This document shows positions 54,700 to 64,000 of a DNA stretch of 64,000 nucleotides, in pieces. Position numbers and translations under genes: made by a program. The stretch's first letter is position 1; every line of letters begins with the position of its first letter. The notes beneath the pieces are model-generated. The model worked only from the letters and a program-made list of their open reading frames with translations. It was not told the origin of the DNA and made no database searches. The stretch comes from Eledone cirrhosa (lineage: Eukaryota; Mollusca; Cephalopoda; Octopoda; Eledonidae). The DNA is taken from contig OZ024749.1 of assembly GCA_964016885.1 (NCBI GenBank), positions 35,314,998-35,378,997 on the forward strand, read 5' to 3'.

Positions 54700-54998
54700 A
54701 CAAATAACATCTTAATAATTAAATAGTAAATCGTTCCAAATTCTTCATTAATTCATTAAAAAACAGTGAATGGGGGTTGGCTGAAAAGTTCATTGACAGA
54801 CCAAAACTCTCAAGGAATGACCAATTGAGGTTTATTTTTTAACAGTCAATGGAAAGAAACAATGCAGTTATTAATAAGAAGAGTTGAAATTAATGCCTGC
54901 AATATTTCATAGCTCTAGCATCACTCCTACATAGTCAGCTTATTAACTTTTCAGCCCACTGTCGTATTTCGTTAGAAATATCGTAATGAAAAGGTTAA
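54700..54998 (-). mobile_element. MITE1 interrupted by MITE3
   Basis: MITE1 interior (AATAATTAAATAGTAAATCG, 'CCAAATTCTTCATTAATTC') up to about 54771, then MITE3, then the MITE1 5' end 'GTTAGAAATATCGTAATGAA' + AAGGTTAA (TTAA at 54995-54998). Confidence 0.68.
54772..54960 (-). mobile_element. MITE3 nested in MITE1
   Basis: Termini GGTTGGCTGAAAAGTTCATTG and (complement) 'GTGGGCTGAAAAGTTAATAAG'. Interior 'ATTAATAAGAAGAGTTGAAAT' and CATAGCTCTAGCATCACTCC match 14265-14442 inverted. About 188 bp, non-coding. Confidence 0.75.
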
Positions 54999-55009
54999 AT
55001 AAATACATT

Positions 55010-55200
55010 TGTAAACAATACAAACAACAGATGCAAATATATAACAACAACCAACAATACAAATAACAGATGTAAACATATATAACAACAACCAACAGAT
55101 GTAAACATATATAACAACAACCAACAGATGTAAACATATATAAAACAAAAACCAAGAATACAAACAACACATGTAAACATATATAAAACAACAGCCAACA
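55010..55200. repeat. 28-bp minisatellite
   Basis: 'ACAACAACCAACAGATGTAA' + ACATATAT, six units, some with an inserted ATACAAA. Confidence 0.88.
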
Positions 55201-55234
55201 AATTTCAACAGTTTCGGCTGTGAATGGTTTTGTT

Positions 55235-55765
55235 ATTAATGTTACAGTATCTAATTTGTCAGTTCTTCCATAAGTTCCTGTGATTGACTGTATGTTCAGG
55301 TAATATTAGATATTATGTATACAACACCTGCAATTAATTACATGTTCAGGTATTATTTATACAAAACATTATTATTATTTATACAAAACAGACTGCAACT
55401 ATATTCAGGTAATATTAGATATTGTTTATAAAGCACCTTTAACTAACTGACTATGTTCAGGTGATATTAATGACTATCTATGCAACACCTGTAATTAACT
55501 ATGTTCAGGTAATACCAGGTATTGTTTATACAACACCTGTAATTGACTATATTCAGGTAATATCAGATATTGTTTATACAGCACCTATAATTAAATGACT
55601 ATGTTCAGGTAATATTGAATTTTGCTTATATAATACCTGTAACTGACTTAGTCATGTTTATATAACACCTGCAACTGACTATGTTCAGGTAATGTTAGGT
55701 AGTATTTATGCAATACCTGTAATTAACCAAGGTATGTTCAAGTAATATTAGATAGTACTTATAAT
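55235..55765. repeat. 45-60-bp minisatellite, degenerate
   Basis: 'CAACACCTGTAATTGACTA', TGTTCAGGTAATATTAG, ATATTGTTTATA, about ten diverged units. Confidence 0.85.
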
Positions 55766-55830
55766 CCTTATAATAAACTATATCATTTGACCCATGAAAA
55801 TAAGGAAAAGTAAACATAATAATAATAATA

Positions 55831-56008
55831 ATTGTTTCTACTTTAGGCACAAGGCCAGCAATTACCCAGTGCATTACTGGTACTTTATTTTATCGACTCC
55901 GTAAGGATGAAAGGCAAAGTCAACCTCGGCGGGATTTGAACTCAGACTGTAAAGGGACGTAACTATGCTGGAAAGCATGGCGTCCGACCCTCTACCGATA
56001 CTGCCAAT
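55831..56008 (-). mobile_element. SINE-A, full-length, in (AAT)n
   Basis: Complete minus-strand copy with the standard head and box B. AATAATAATAAT flanks both ends, so it inserted in, or duplicated, an AAT run. Confidence 0.93.
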
Positions 56009-56029
56009 AATAATAATATTGCATAGATA

Positions 56030-56180
56030 ACACTTTTTTTACTGGTTTTAGTCATTGGACTGTGGCCATGCTACGATACAACTTTAAAGAGATTTAGCCA
56101 GTTATTTTGACAACAGTGCTTCTTTTTTTCAAGTCTGGTTCGGAAACAAACTCCTTAACTACACAGGCATGTCTATATCC
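56030..56180 (-). mobile_element. SINE-G, compact
   Basis: TTTACTGGTTTTAGTCATTGG and TGTGGCCATGCTACG (3' part), 'TCAAGTCTGGTTCGGAAAC' and CTCCTTAACTACACAGGCATG (inverted tRNA-like head). Confidence 0.62.
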
Positions 56181-56547
56181 ATAATAAATATACCTATAAT
56201 TAACTACACCATATTCAGGTTAATATAAAATTTTAACAGGAATTTCCCTAAAATGTTTCAGCAAATAAACACCTTATTTTCTTCTTCTTCTACTCGTTAT
56301 TGTTGTTTTGATTACTCTTTTTAACCACCACCACCCACCTTGTAATATTTATTCTCAGTATTTAACTACCAGCTGGTATTATTGAATATAGATTATTTAT
56401 CCGCAAAATAATATTCCATCCTTCCTCACACCTGTTTTTGGCTCTAAATATCATAAATTAATTTATTATCATTAGTTTTTTTTGTTGTTGCTGAAGTTCT
56501 TGAGTGAAATTTAGTGGAAACTGAGTGTTGAATCCTGTTGTGTGTGG

Positions 56548-56555
<8 letters not shown>
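56181..56555. other. unannotated sequence
   Basis: No recognised element. Confidence 0.4.

Positions 56556-56618
<63 letters not shown>
56556..56618. repeat. (TA)n microsatellite
   Basis: About 30 TA units. Confidence 0.95.
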
Positions 56619-56620
<2 letters not shown>

Positions 56621-56624
56621 AGTG

Positions 56625-56790
56625 TGTCTGTGTTTATGTCCCATAGTTTGGCAAAAAAAACCCAAAACAACCCAAAAAACAAAAAGCGAACCAGTCTTGA
56701 ATTAAAAAAAAAGTATTGGGGTTGATACAATTGACTAAATCTCTCCTAAGCAGTGCCCCAGCAAGGTCACTGTCCAACATGAAAGATTAA
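56625..56790 (+). mobile_element. SINE-G body
   Basis: 'TATGTCCCATAGTTTGGCAA', an A-rich expansion, AAAAAGTATTGGGGTTGATAC, TTGACTAAATCTCTCC and CAGCAAGGTCACTGTCC match the SINE-G body order. Confidence 0.6.
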
Positions 56791-56914
56791 AAGTAAAAGT
56801 TTAAAAAGAACAAGAATTGCACACAGGTGCAATCCAGACAGACGCATGCAGATACAAACACTTGCAGCAACACATATTGGTAGACTGTATAAATATAGGA
56901 TATATGAGTTTACT

Positions 56915-57202
56915 GACTACTGTGTTTATTGTTTATTGTGTACTATGTTTATTGTTTACTGTCTACTGTGTATACTGTGTTTATTGTTTACTGTGTACTG
57001 TGTTTACTGTATACTGTGTTTACTGTGTTTACTGTGTACTGTGTTTACTGTGTACTGTGTTTACTGTATACTGTGTACTGTGTTTACTGTGTACTGTGTT
57101 TACTGTATACTGTATACTGTGTTTACTGTGTACTGTGTTTACTGTATACTTTGTTTACTATATACTGTGTTTCTTGTGTACTGCATACTGTGTTTACTAT
57201 TT
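56915..57202. repeat. TGTTTACTGTGTACTG array
   Basis: 8- and 16-bp units over 280 bp. Three plus frames are open but encode only V/Y/C/L repeats. A related stretch lies at 57455-57560. Confidence 0.93.
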
Positions 57203-57205
57203 ACA

Positions 57206-57335
57206 AGGCATGTGGCCTAGTGGTTAGAGAATTGGATTTACAATCATGAGGTTGCAAGTATGATTCCCAGATCGGGCAATGCATTATGTCCTTGAGAAGA
57301 CACTTTATTTCACATTGCTCTTTCTGCTAGGATTT
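57206..57335 (+). mobile_element. SINE-B head
   Basis: GGCATGTGGCCTAGTGGTTAG, 'TTGCAAGTATGATTCCCAGATC', GGGCAATGCATTATGTCCTTGAG, then truncated. Confidence 0.8.
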
Positions 57336-57349
57336 ACGACAGATGGTTA

Positions 57350-57430
57350 GTATCAGCAATAGAAAGACCAAACATTGTTTCCTTGCTTTGATTGGATGAG
57401 TTCCACCCCACTCAGTAAGCAAATGATGTC
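57350..57430 (-). mobile_element. SINE-F-like fragment
   Basis: TTTCCTTGCTTTGATTGGATG and a short following stretch match the SINE-F 3' end. Confidence 0.4.
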
Positions 57431-57454
57431 TGAGAATTTGTTGATCATTATCTA

Positions 57455-57560
57455 ACTGTGTACTGTGTATATTGCATACTGTGTATGGTGTATATTGCAT
57501 ACTGTGTATGGTGTATAATATGTAGTGTGTATACTGTATATATTGTGCATGGAACACTTG
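57455..57560. repeat. TGTATAx array
   Basis: 'ACTGTGTATGGTGTATATTGC' units of about 23 bp. Confidence 0.85.
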
Positions 57561-57599
57561 TATTGGACATAATGTTTCAATGGAAACGGTCACTGTCCT

Positions 57600-57770
57600 T
57601 TTCAACAATTGGTATTTCAGTTATTTCAATCAACAGAACAGCCTGCTTGTGAAATTAATGAGCAAATGGCCAAGCATTCCACAGACACATGTACCCTTAA
57701 CATAATTCTCAGGGAGATTCGGTGTGACAAGAATGGTCCTTTGAATTACAGCTTCCCAACAGTTTCTATA
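57600..57770 (-). mobile_element. SINE-E body
   Basis: 'AGCATTCCACAGACACATGT', ACCCTTAACATAATTCTCAGG, GAATGGTCCTTTGAATTACAG match 20745-20860. Confidence 0.7.
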
Positions 57771-57945
57771 TACCCACTATCTACCCAGTTTCACTTACGT
57801 CATGGGTTGACCTGAGGTTATAGTAAATGAAACTTGCCCTAGGTGCCATGCAGTGGGATCAAACCCAGCACCTAATAATTGTGAAACAAACTGCTTAACT
57901 CTTCAACTATTTTGTGTCCATAAGCCAGTCATTAGTTGGTTTATG
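57771..57945 (-). mobile_element. SINE-G, inverted head and linker
   Basis: 'CTTGCCCTAGGTGCCATGCA', GTGGGATCAAACCCAGCACC (inverted box B), TTGTGAAACAAACTGCTTAAC. Confidence 0.65.
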
Positions 57946-58139
57946 ACTCTAGGGTTTCAGTCTTGTAATTTAAAAGTCCCAATCCTACATTAGACATCAT
58001 AACTTACCAATAAACACAGATTTCACAACGAATCTTTGACTATAATTAAACATAATGCCAGTATTCAGAGATTAAATTATTAGGGGAATATATTTTTGGA
58101 ACTGAAGCTTCCATAGACACAGACAGTTCTGTAAACTGA

Positions 58140-58315
58140 TACATCAGCAGAATAGTAGTAGTAATAGTACTAGTAGTAGTAATAATAATAGTAATGGTAA
58201 TAATAATAATAATAATGGTTTCTGATATAAGCAGAATTAATAATAATAATAATTGTGCTTGGTAATGCAGTGACGACACGCAATAAAAATAAGACTAATA
58301 ATAATAATTCTAATA
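58140..58315. repeat. TAG/TAA microsatellites
   Basis: (TAG)n at 58153-58180, (TAA)n at 58178-58215, 58236-58252 and 58295-58305. Confidence 0.88.
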
Positions 58316-58434
58316 TTTGGTCAGATCAGCAACAATGGCAGCTCTTTCCACTGTTTCTATTCAAATCGTTGAATCTTCATAATTTCTTTTGTTAACTTGA
58401 AGATGTTTGTTTGTATTCAAACATCTTCAACAAT

Positions 58435-58595
58435 AACAATCCACCACTATCATCACCATCATTAGCTCTATCATCTCTTATTATTGCCACCACTAGTTTC
58501 ATAACCACCACAACTATCATCAACATCAACATCACCAATGACCAATGCCACTATCATCATCGTTACCATCACTACATATGTTCTATATTTGACAT
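58435..58595. repeat. CCA/ATC-rich tract
   Basis: Irregular CAC/ATC triplets. Confidence 0.7.
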
Positions 58596-58599
58596 CATT

Positions 58600-58830
58600 T
58601 CTATTGCTGGATACCCTGCCTAACAACAACACCCTTACAGGATGTACTGGGTGCATTTTTTTTGTGGCATCACCAATACCACTCCACAGAGTGTAGTGGA
58701 TGGCATTTTTTATGGCACCACCACTACCATTTTATAGGATGTTCTGGGAGTAATTTTACATGGTACCAACACTAACACTTAATAGGGTGTGCTGGGTGCA
58801 TTTTTTATTGGTACTAATGCTAACACTTTT
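58600..58830 (-). mobile_element. SINE-B body with tandem 48-bp expansion
   Basis: 'TTCTATTGCTGGATACCCTG', CCTAACAACAACACCC, then four 48-49-bp units of 'TTACAGGATGTACTGGGTGC' + ATTTTTTTTGTGGCATCACC. TACTGG/TAGTGG/TTCTGG/TGCTGG lie at 58645, 58694, 58742 and 58790. It starts as minus-strand SINE-B and then repeats its central segment. Confidence 0.78.
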
Positions 58831-58859
58831 TACATATTGAATTCAAATGAGCATTGTCT

Positions 58860-59558
58860 TTGTGTGATGGTGGTGATGGTAGTAATGATTGTGATGATGG
58901 TGATTGTGTTAATGGTGGAAGTAGTGGTGGTAGTGGTGGGGCTGATGGTAAAGGTGGTGGTGGTGGAGTTGATGATGTTGGTGGTGGTGGTGGAGTTGAC
59001 GAAGATGACAGTTGTCATGGTGGTGATGATGATGGCAGTGGTGATTGTGATGATGGTGGTGGTGGTGGTGATGGTGGAAGTGGTGGAGGTAGTGTTGGAG
59101 GGGTGGGTGGGTGGGGGTGATGGTAATGGCGGTGGTGGTGGTGGAGTTGATGATGTTGGTGGTGGTGGTGGGGGAGTTCACGAAGATGACAGTTGTCATG
59201 GTGGTGATGGTAGTTGTGATGATGATGGCAGTGGCGATTGTGATGATGGTGGCGGTGGTGGTAGTGGTGATGGTGGAAGTGGTGGAGGTAGTGTTGGAGG
59301 GGGGGGGGGGTGATGGTAATGGCGGTGGTGGTGGTGGAGTTGATGATGTTGGTGGTGGTGGAGTTCACGAAGATGACAGTTGTCATGGTGGTGATGGTAG
59401 AGGTGGTGGTGGTGGAGTTGATGATGTTGGTGGTGGTGGTGGAGTTGATGATGTTGGTGGTGGTGGTGGTGGTGGTGGAGTTCACGAAGATGACAGTTGT
59501 CATGGTGGTGATGGTAGAGGTAGAGGTGGTGGTGGTGGTGGTGGTGGTGGTGGCCCGA
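58860..59558. repeat. GGT/GAT minisatellite
   Basis: (GGT)n blocks joined by GAGTTGATGATGTTGG and GAGTTCACGAAGATGACAGT + TGTCATGGTGGTGATGG. The ATGACAGTTGTCAT palindrome recurs at about 59005, 59185, 59372 and 59489. Blocks of about 185 bp are duplicated. G-rich on the plus strand, including (G)13 near 59300. The M/V/G frames are artefacts. Confidence 0.92.
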
Positions 59559-59868
59559 TACAAATCTGAAACTTCATCCCCATTGCACACTACACATGTC
59601 TGTCATTGGAACAAATGTGAGAACAAATCAGTTAGAATACAGCAGTGTTTTATGTTTGCCTCTCCAGGTCTGTAGGTGACAGGTATATATGTTGACACAG
59701 CACTTCTGCTATGACTGACAGACCCTGATAGTTAAAAGCAACATTATTTGATTGCTTCCTTAATGACACAACTACAGTTACAGCTAGAGCCAGACACACC
59801 ACCAATAAAACTACACAAAATACTACCATAGGACAAATATTGTATTAATATTTGTTGATTTAGTTGAT

Positions 59869-59869
<1 letters not shown>
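59559..59869. other. unannotated sequence
   Basis: No recognised element. Confidence 0.4.

Positions 59870-59952
<83 letters not shown>
59870..59952. repeat. (TA)n then (GA)n
   Basis: About 24 TA units followed by about 16 GA units. Confidence 0.95.
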
Positions 59953-59954
<2 letters not shown>

Positions 59955-60008
59955 CCATGCCAGCGGGGGGGAAAATGGACGTTAAATGGTGATGATGACG
60001 ATGATGAT
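59953..60008 (+). mobile_element. SINE-B/F 3' tail only
   Basis: AACCCATGCCAGCGGGGGGG + AAAATGGACGTTAAATGGTG + GAT repeats: a 56-bp remnant between (GA)n and (TA)n. Confidence 0.75.
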
Positions 60009-60107
60009 ATATATATATTTTACACATCTCTATATCCACTCTACATCTCCCCATGTATCAACCAACTACTTGCATGATTAGTGGTCTCCTTGGTTTCAGC
60101 ACTGCAG

Positions 60108-60111
<4 letters not shown>

Positions 60112-60184
<73 letters not shown>

Positions 60185-60250
60185 ATTCACACACACACAC
60201 ATATATATATATATATAGATATATATATCTATATATATATATATATATCT
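60112..60250. repeat. (CT)n, (TA)n, (CA)n
   Basis: About 24 CT units, then TA and CA tracts. Confidence 0.93.
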
Positions 60251-60838
60251 ATGACTATTGTATTGGGGATTATAACTAAAAAGAAAAAAAATATGAAATC
60301 AAAGAAATTATTCCAAAGTATTTTGTTAAAACAGCAGAAGTGAAATATAAATGGCAACAGGTTTCAGGATTTGATGTAGCTTTAGTAAATTACTTGTGTT
60401 GAGATGGTAGTAAAAAGTATGGTGTATTGGTATTGTAAAATGTTGGTGTTGGATGAGAGGGGGGGGGGGAGGCAGAAGGAGGTGATGTTTACTAAGGGGA
60501 AGGATCTCTGGGAGTCTGTCTCATTTATCAGTTTTACAGTTCATATCTTGAAGATAAAGAAAATATTTGAATAATAAAGAATAATATTCAAACAAACAGT
60601 TGTTAGAGATTTGAAAAGCTGTCTTTTGTATTGTTGTTAGTTCAGGTAGAAGAAGGAAAAGAAGTAAATGAACAAGCAGAAAAAGAAAACCAAGAAGAAG
60701 AAGAAGAGATAGAGAGAGGACTGTATTTAATCATTGTTGTACTGTATGGAGACAAACATATGGATGTACTGTTGCATGAAACTAAACGCACAAACAGTTG
60801 GATATTTTTTATTAATAATAATAATAATAATAATAATA
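60251..60838. other. unannotated sequence
   Basis: A-rich sequence with a G-run at 60460, a (GAA)n run at 60690-60715 and (AAT)n at 60813-60838. The open frame 60631-60969 starts in the GAA run and ends in SINE-A, so it is not a gene. Confidence 0.4.
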
Positions 60839-61028
60839 ATTGTTTCTACTTTTGGCACAAGGTCAACAATTACCAGTGCATTACTGGTACTTTATTTTAT
60901 CGACCCAGTAAGGATGAAAGGCAAAGTAAACCTCGGTGGGATTTGAACTCAGAATGGCAAGGGCCATAATTCTATGCATCAAAGCATGGCGCCCGACCCT
61001 CTACCGATACTGCCAATCCACCGCCCTT
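60839..61028 (-). mobile_element. SINE-A, full-length
   Basis: Standard minus-strand copy beginning in (AAT)n and ending CCGATACTGCCAATCCACCG + CCC. Confidence 0.93.
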
Positions 61029-61038
61029 TAATAATAAT

Positions 61039-61205
61039 AATTGTTTCTACTTTAGGCACAAGGCCAGCAATTACCCAGTGTATTACTGGTACTTTATTTT
61101 ATCGACCCTGCAAGGATGAAAGGCAAAGTCAACCTCGGCGGGATTTGAACTCAGATCGTAAAGGGACGTAACTATGCTGGAAAGCATGGCATCCGACTCT
61201 CTACT
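61039..61205 (-). mobile_element. SINE-A, near full-length tandem copy
   Basis: Same orientation, ten bases after the previous copy and joined by TAATAATAATAATTG. The head is cut at CTCTCTACTG. Confidence 0.92.
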
Positions 61206-61344
61206 GAATAATAATAATGATAATAAATCTGATGTAAAAGAAGTTAATGAATGATAGCAACATCATGGCAGAAAAGACAGAAACAAAGATAAACATCATT
61301 GAAGTTTGTGGACAGAAAAACTGGCAATCACTTGCCATATACAT

Positions 61345-61456
61345 GTGTGTGTGTGTGTGTGTGTGTGCATGTGCGTGTGTGTGTGTGTGTGTGCGTGTAT
61401 CTGTGTGTGTGTGTGTGTGTGTGCGTGTGCGTGTGTGTGTGTGTGTGCGTGTGTAT
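61345..61456. repeat. (GT)n with GC steps
   Basis: About 50 GT units with GTGCGTG interruptions. Confidence 0.95.
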
Positions 61457-62280
61457 TTCCAGCTAGCACCTATACTCCTATATACACATATATGTGTATA
61501 TGTGCTTGTCAATACTTATACACACTCTCCAGTGAGCTACCTAGCATGGGAGCATCCACATTGTTACTCAACCTGCTAGAAATAATCTCTCAAGTACATA
61601 ATGGGTAATGTGTTCCTGGAAAGTAAAGCTAGAATGCCTTTGACCACAAGTCTGCTAAATAAGGGTTACCTTTGATATAATTGACTTTAAGGTGTTGCCC
61701 CTTCACAGAGCTCACTTTTGCAAGAATATTGCAATAGTACAGAAAACAATATAGTACAGAAAACAAAATAGTACAGAAAACAATATAATCATATAATGAT
61801 TAACTTATGACAAGATACAAGCAATCAGAACATAAAAATATTACTTACATTACTTGCTATACTTAAACTACTCCTATACAGCTGTTTCGAATCTCAGAGA
61901 AAAAGTCAATGAACTATCACTGATAAATAAATAAGATGGACTTCAAGACACAGATTCTCTTCAGTAGGAGTTGTCTATTATATATATATATATAATAAAA
62001 CAACCCCGATGTTATAGAACAACCATGACTCTTACAATCAGACTCAGACTCTCACAATCAAAAGACAAATACCCTAACCCCCATGCCATGCACCTTCACA
62101 CATAGAACAGCAATACTTAATAAACATATGTCATGTTTAACTATCTCTTCTCCAACTAACATCCTTGCTTCTATGTTTATAGAAAATTGAGAAACAGACA
62201 AAATAACTGACATAAAAATCCAATTTTTGAGATAAATTCCTCCTATGAACATATTAATACTTTTTATGCTTCCAAAATTG
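61457..62280. other. mostly unannotated sequence
   Basis: Contains four 17-18-bp repeats of AGTACAGAAAACAATAT (61737-61790) and a (TA)n at 61980-61995. Around 62020-62100 a run 'CTCACAATCAAAAGACAAAT', CCCTAACCCCCATGCCATGC may be an inverted tRNA-like SINE head. Confidence 0.45.
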
Positions 62281-62283
62281 TTA

Positions 62284-62284
62284 T

Positions 62285-62317
<33 letters not shown>

Positions 62318-62362
62318 CACACATGCATACATACATATACATACATACATACACACGCACAT
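62284..62362. repeat. (CA)n, (TA)n, (CATA)n
   Basis: Dinucleotide tracts. Confidence 0.93.
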
Positions 62363-62439
62363 GTTTATGTCGTGTAAATTGATGTTATCTAGATATTGAA
62401 CAAGGTTAAGAAATTCTCGGCCTGTTAGTGACATTGTTT

Positions 62440-62640
62440 GAAATGGAATGGTATGGTGGTGTGGTATGGTGTGGTGGTATCATATCCATTAAGGAATGGT
62501 GGATGTTACAGCATGGTATAGTGGTATAGCGTATAATACAATATGGTATATGGTGTACAGTACAGTGTATGATGGTGTATAGTTAGGAATGACGTATGGT
62601 GTAGTATGATGATATAGTGTACAGTGCATGTCTGTAAGGA
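62440..62640. repeat. TGGTATGG-rich degenerate array
   Basis: 'GGTATGGTGGTGTGGTATGG' and 'ATGGTGTACAGTACAGTGTAT' steps. Confidence 0.75.
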
Positions 62641-62930
62641 GAATTAATGGCGCCAATGTTTAGATAAGAAATCTTTAAATTACACATTCAGTGATATAAA
62701 CCTGCCGATGCAATGGAAATGTGCAGCATAATTGCAGTGTTGTGCAACATTTACAGAGGTGGTACAAATATTGTATTCTGAATAGATGTAAAATTAGTGA
62801 CATCAGCCCAAAACACATCTCCAGCATTATATTACATTATATATGATACTGGTACACAGGTTAAATTTGAAAATAGTTTTACACATGTCAAACTAATGTG
62901 TTTTTCATATGATATATTCTCAAACTGTGA
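62641..62930. other. unannotated sequence
   Basis: No recognised element. Confidence 0.4.
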
Positions 62931-62931
62931 A

Positions 62932-63310
62932 GGGATATGGCTTAGTGGTTAAGGTGTTTGATTACCAGTGGCGTATTGTATCCTTAAGCAAGACACTTTA
63001 TTTCACACTACTCTACTTCATTTAGCTGGAAAAAATTACTTGTACCTGTAATTCAAGTCACACAGTCACACACTGTGTCATGCTGAATCTTCCTGAGAGC
63101 TACATTAAGGGTACACATGTCTGTGGATTGTTCAGCCACATGCATGATAATACAAGATGGATTGTACCTGTAATTCAAAGAGCTAGCCTTGTAACACACT
63201 GTGTCATACTGAATCTCCTTGAAAACGACACAAAGGGAGCATGCTTCTGTGGAGTACTTAGCCACTTGCACATTCATTTCACAACCAGGCTGTTCCATTG
63301 ATTGAACAAT
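62932..63310 (+). mobile_element. SINE-E with duplicated body
   Basis: Head 'GATATGGCTTAGTGGTTAAG' (box A). The box B area is shortened. 'TCCTTAAGCAAGACACTTTA' follows. The body unit CACTGTGTCATGCTGAATC ... TGTTCAGCCACATGCA occurs twice (63071 and 63197, 126-bp spacing); the second unit is more diverged. Confidence 0.75.
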
Positions 63311-63344
63311 TCGAACACTCATTGTCAGAACTGATGGAGATCCA

Positions 63345-63435
63345 ACATACACACATCATACACATATCACACATGCACACACATCACACACCACACACAT
63401 ACACACATCACACGCCACACACATATACACACATT
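63345..63435. repeat. (CA)n/CACACATCA array
   Basis: CA and ATCACACAC steps. Confidence 0.88.
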
Positions 63436-63639
63436 AAACTAAAAGGTAATTTCATTTCCTTCTGTGATTTATTTATGAAAGAGTTTGACTGAGAGATGGA
63501 TAAGAAGATCTCATTCAAACTTTAACCCTAAAACCTCCATGTTAACAGACTCCTACACATGTAGGTTTTGATAAAGTTTTAGAGCAGCTACTTCAATGTT
63601 AACTCTTAACAACCTGTACCACATGTGACCATATTAGAA

Positions 63640-63712
63640 AGATATTCTAAATAAGTATAAAACAGCACTATGACTGCATTACATTAAAGTGATACAATTT
63701 TCACAATCATCT
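63640..63712 (+). repeat. family R fragment
   Basis: 'GTATAAAACAGCACTATGAC' + TGCATTACATTAAAG matches 16782-16815 and 50130-50160. SINE-B follows directly. Confidence 0.6.
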
Positions 63713-64000
63713 GGAGGCACATGGCTTAGTGGTTAGAGCATTGGCCTTGCAATCAAAAGGTTGTGAGTTCAATTCTCGAACCGGGTGATGTATTGTTTCC
63801 TTGAGCAAGACACTTTATTTCACATTGCTCCAGTTTACTCAGCTGTAGAAATGAGATGGTAGGGACTGGGGTCCCTATCATTCCACTGCAAAGTGGTCGT
63901 GGAGGTGCCACGGCAAAAAAGCACCCAGCACTCACTGTAAATGAGGTTGGTGTTAGGAAGGGCATCCAGCTGTAAAAATCAAGCCAGAATCAGTTCCCGT
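63713..64000 (+). mobile_element. SINE-B, runs off the window end
   Basis: Head GGCTTAGTGGTTAGAGCATT, box B GAGTTCAATTCTCGAACC, complete body to 'AATCAGTTCCCGT', where the window stops. The 3' tail is outside. Confidence 0.93.

Noticed and set aside
56817..57249. Overlapping C/V/Y/L-rich frames of 106-136 residues
   Set aside because: All three frames are open across an 8-bp TGTTTACT-type array. Translation of a tandem repeat.
60631..60969. A 112-residue acidic protein
   Set aside because: It begins in a GAA run, passes through (AAT)n and ends inside an inverted SINE-A.

Overview
The window looks like gene-poor DNA from a cephalopod mollusc, probably an octopod. The evidence is the repeat content: many tRNA-derived SINEs of types I recall from octopus and squid genomic DNA, LINE 3' ends sharing a GAT-repeat tail with some of those SINEs, and very dense (TA)n, (CA)n, (GATA)n and CCA/ACA arrays. 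The species call rests on recall, not on a search. I find no convincing protein-coding gene: every long open frame lies in a tandem array or in a transposon remnant. If the window is transcribed it is most likely intergenic or intronic. Two short splice-bounded open segments (23105-23135 minus, 52370-52410 plus) are the only exon candidates and both are weak.

The best finds are two sequences with the full hammerhead ribozyme core (353-465 and 37825-37930). Each has CTGATGA, a paired stem II, GAAA, a very short stem III and a long stem I. This is the architecture known from Penelope-like retroelements and retrozymes, but neither copy has a recognisable reverse transcriptase beside it. The copy at 37825-37930 is intact by eye. 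The one at 353-465 has a C-C mismatch at the base of stem II.

Layout. 0-6.9 kb: hammerhead 1, LINE tails, GAT-tailed SINEs, TA arrays. 7.4-9.2 kb: a 40-bp satellite. 9.3-13.3 kb: minisatellites, a 48-bp array derived from a SINE body, a LINE 3' end, and a CCA/ACA array. 13.3-31 kb: mostly old AT-rich dispersed repeats, MITEs and SINEs separated by microsatellites, with minisatellites at 15.3, 18.8, 24.8 and 27 kb. 31.3-34.5 kb: a 50-bp satellite with higher-order repeats. 35-41 kb: a SINE cluster, a long foldback, hammerhead 2, a LINE tail and a possible pogo-like MITE. 41.7-47.0 kb: continuous CA, GT and triplet arrays. 47-58 kb: SINEs and nested TTAA-flanked MITEs. 58-64 kb: triplet arrays, SINEs and microsatellites.

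Mobile elements dominate. I use working names. SINE-A: ATT tail and a conserved body. SINE-B: GAT tail. SINE-C: conserved 'GTTTAGCTGGCCTCCTA' body. SINE-D: CT-rich middle. SINE-E: related to B/C heads. SINE-F: short, GAT-tailed. SINE-G: cephalopod-SINE-like. LINE-a, LINE-b and LINE-c are decayed 3' ends of non-LTR retrotransposons. MITE1 and MITE2 have TTAA-flanked CCCTTT termini, as in piggyBac elements. MITE3 has mariner-like termini. Nested insertions give a relative order: MITE2 and MITE3 landed in MITE1, a LINE fragment landed in MITE1, and SINE-A landed in SINE-E.
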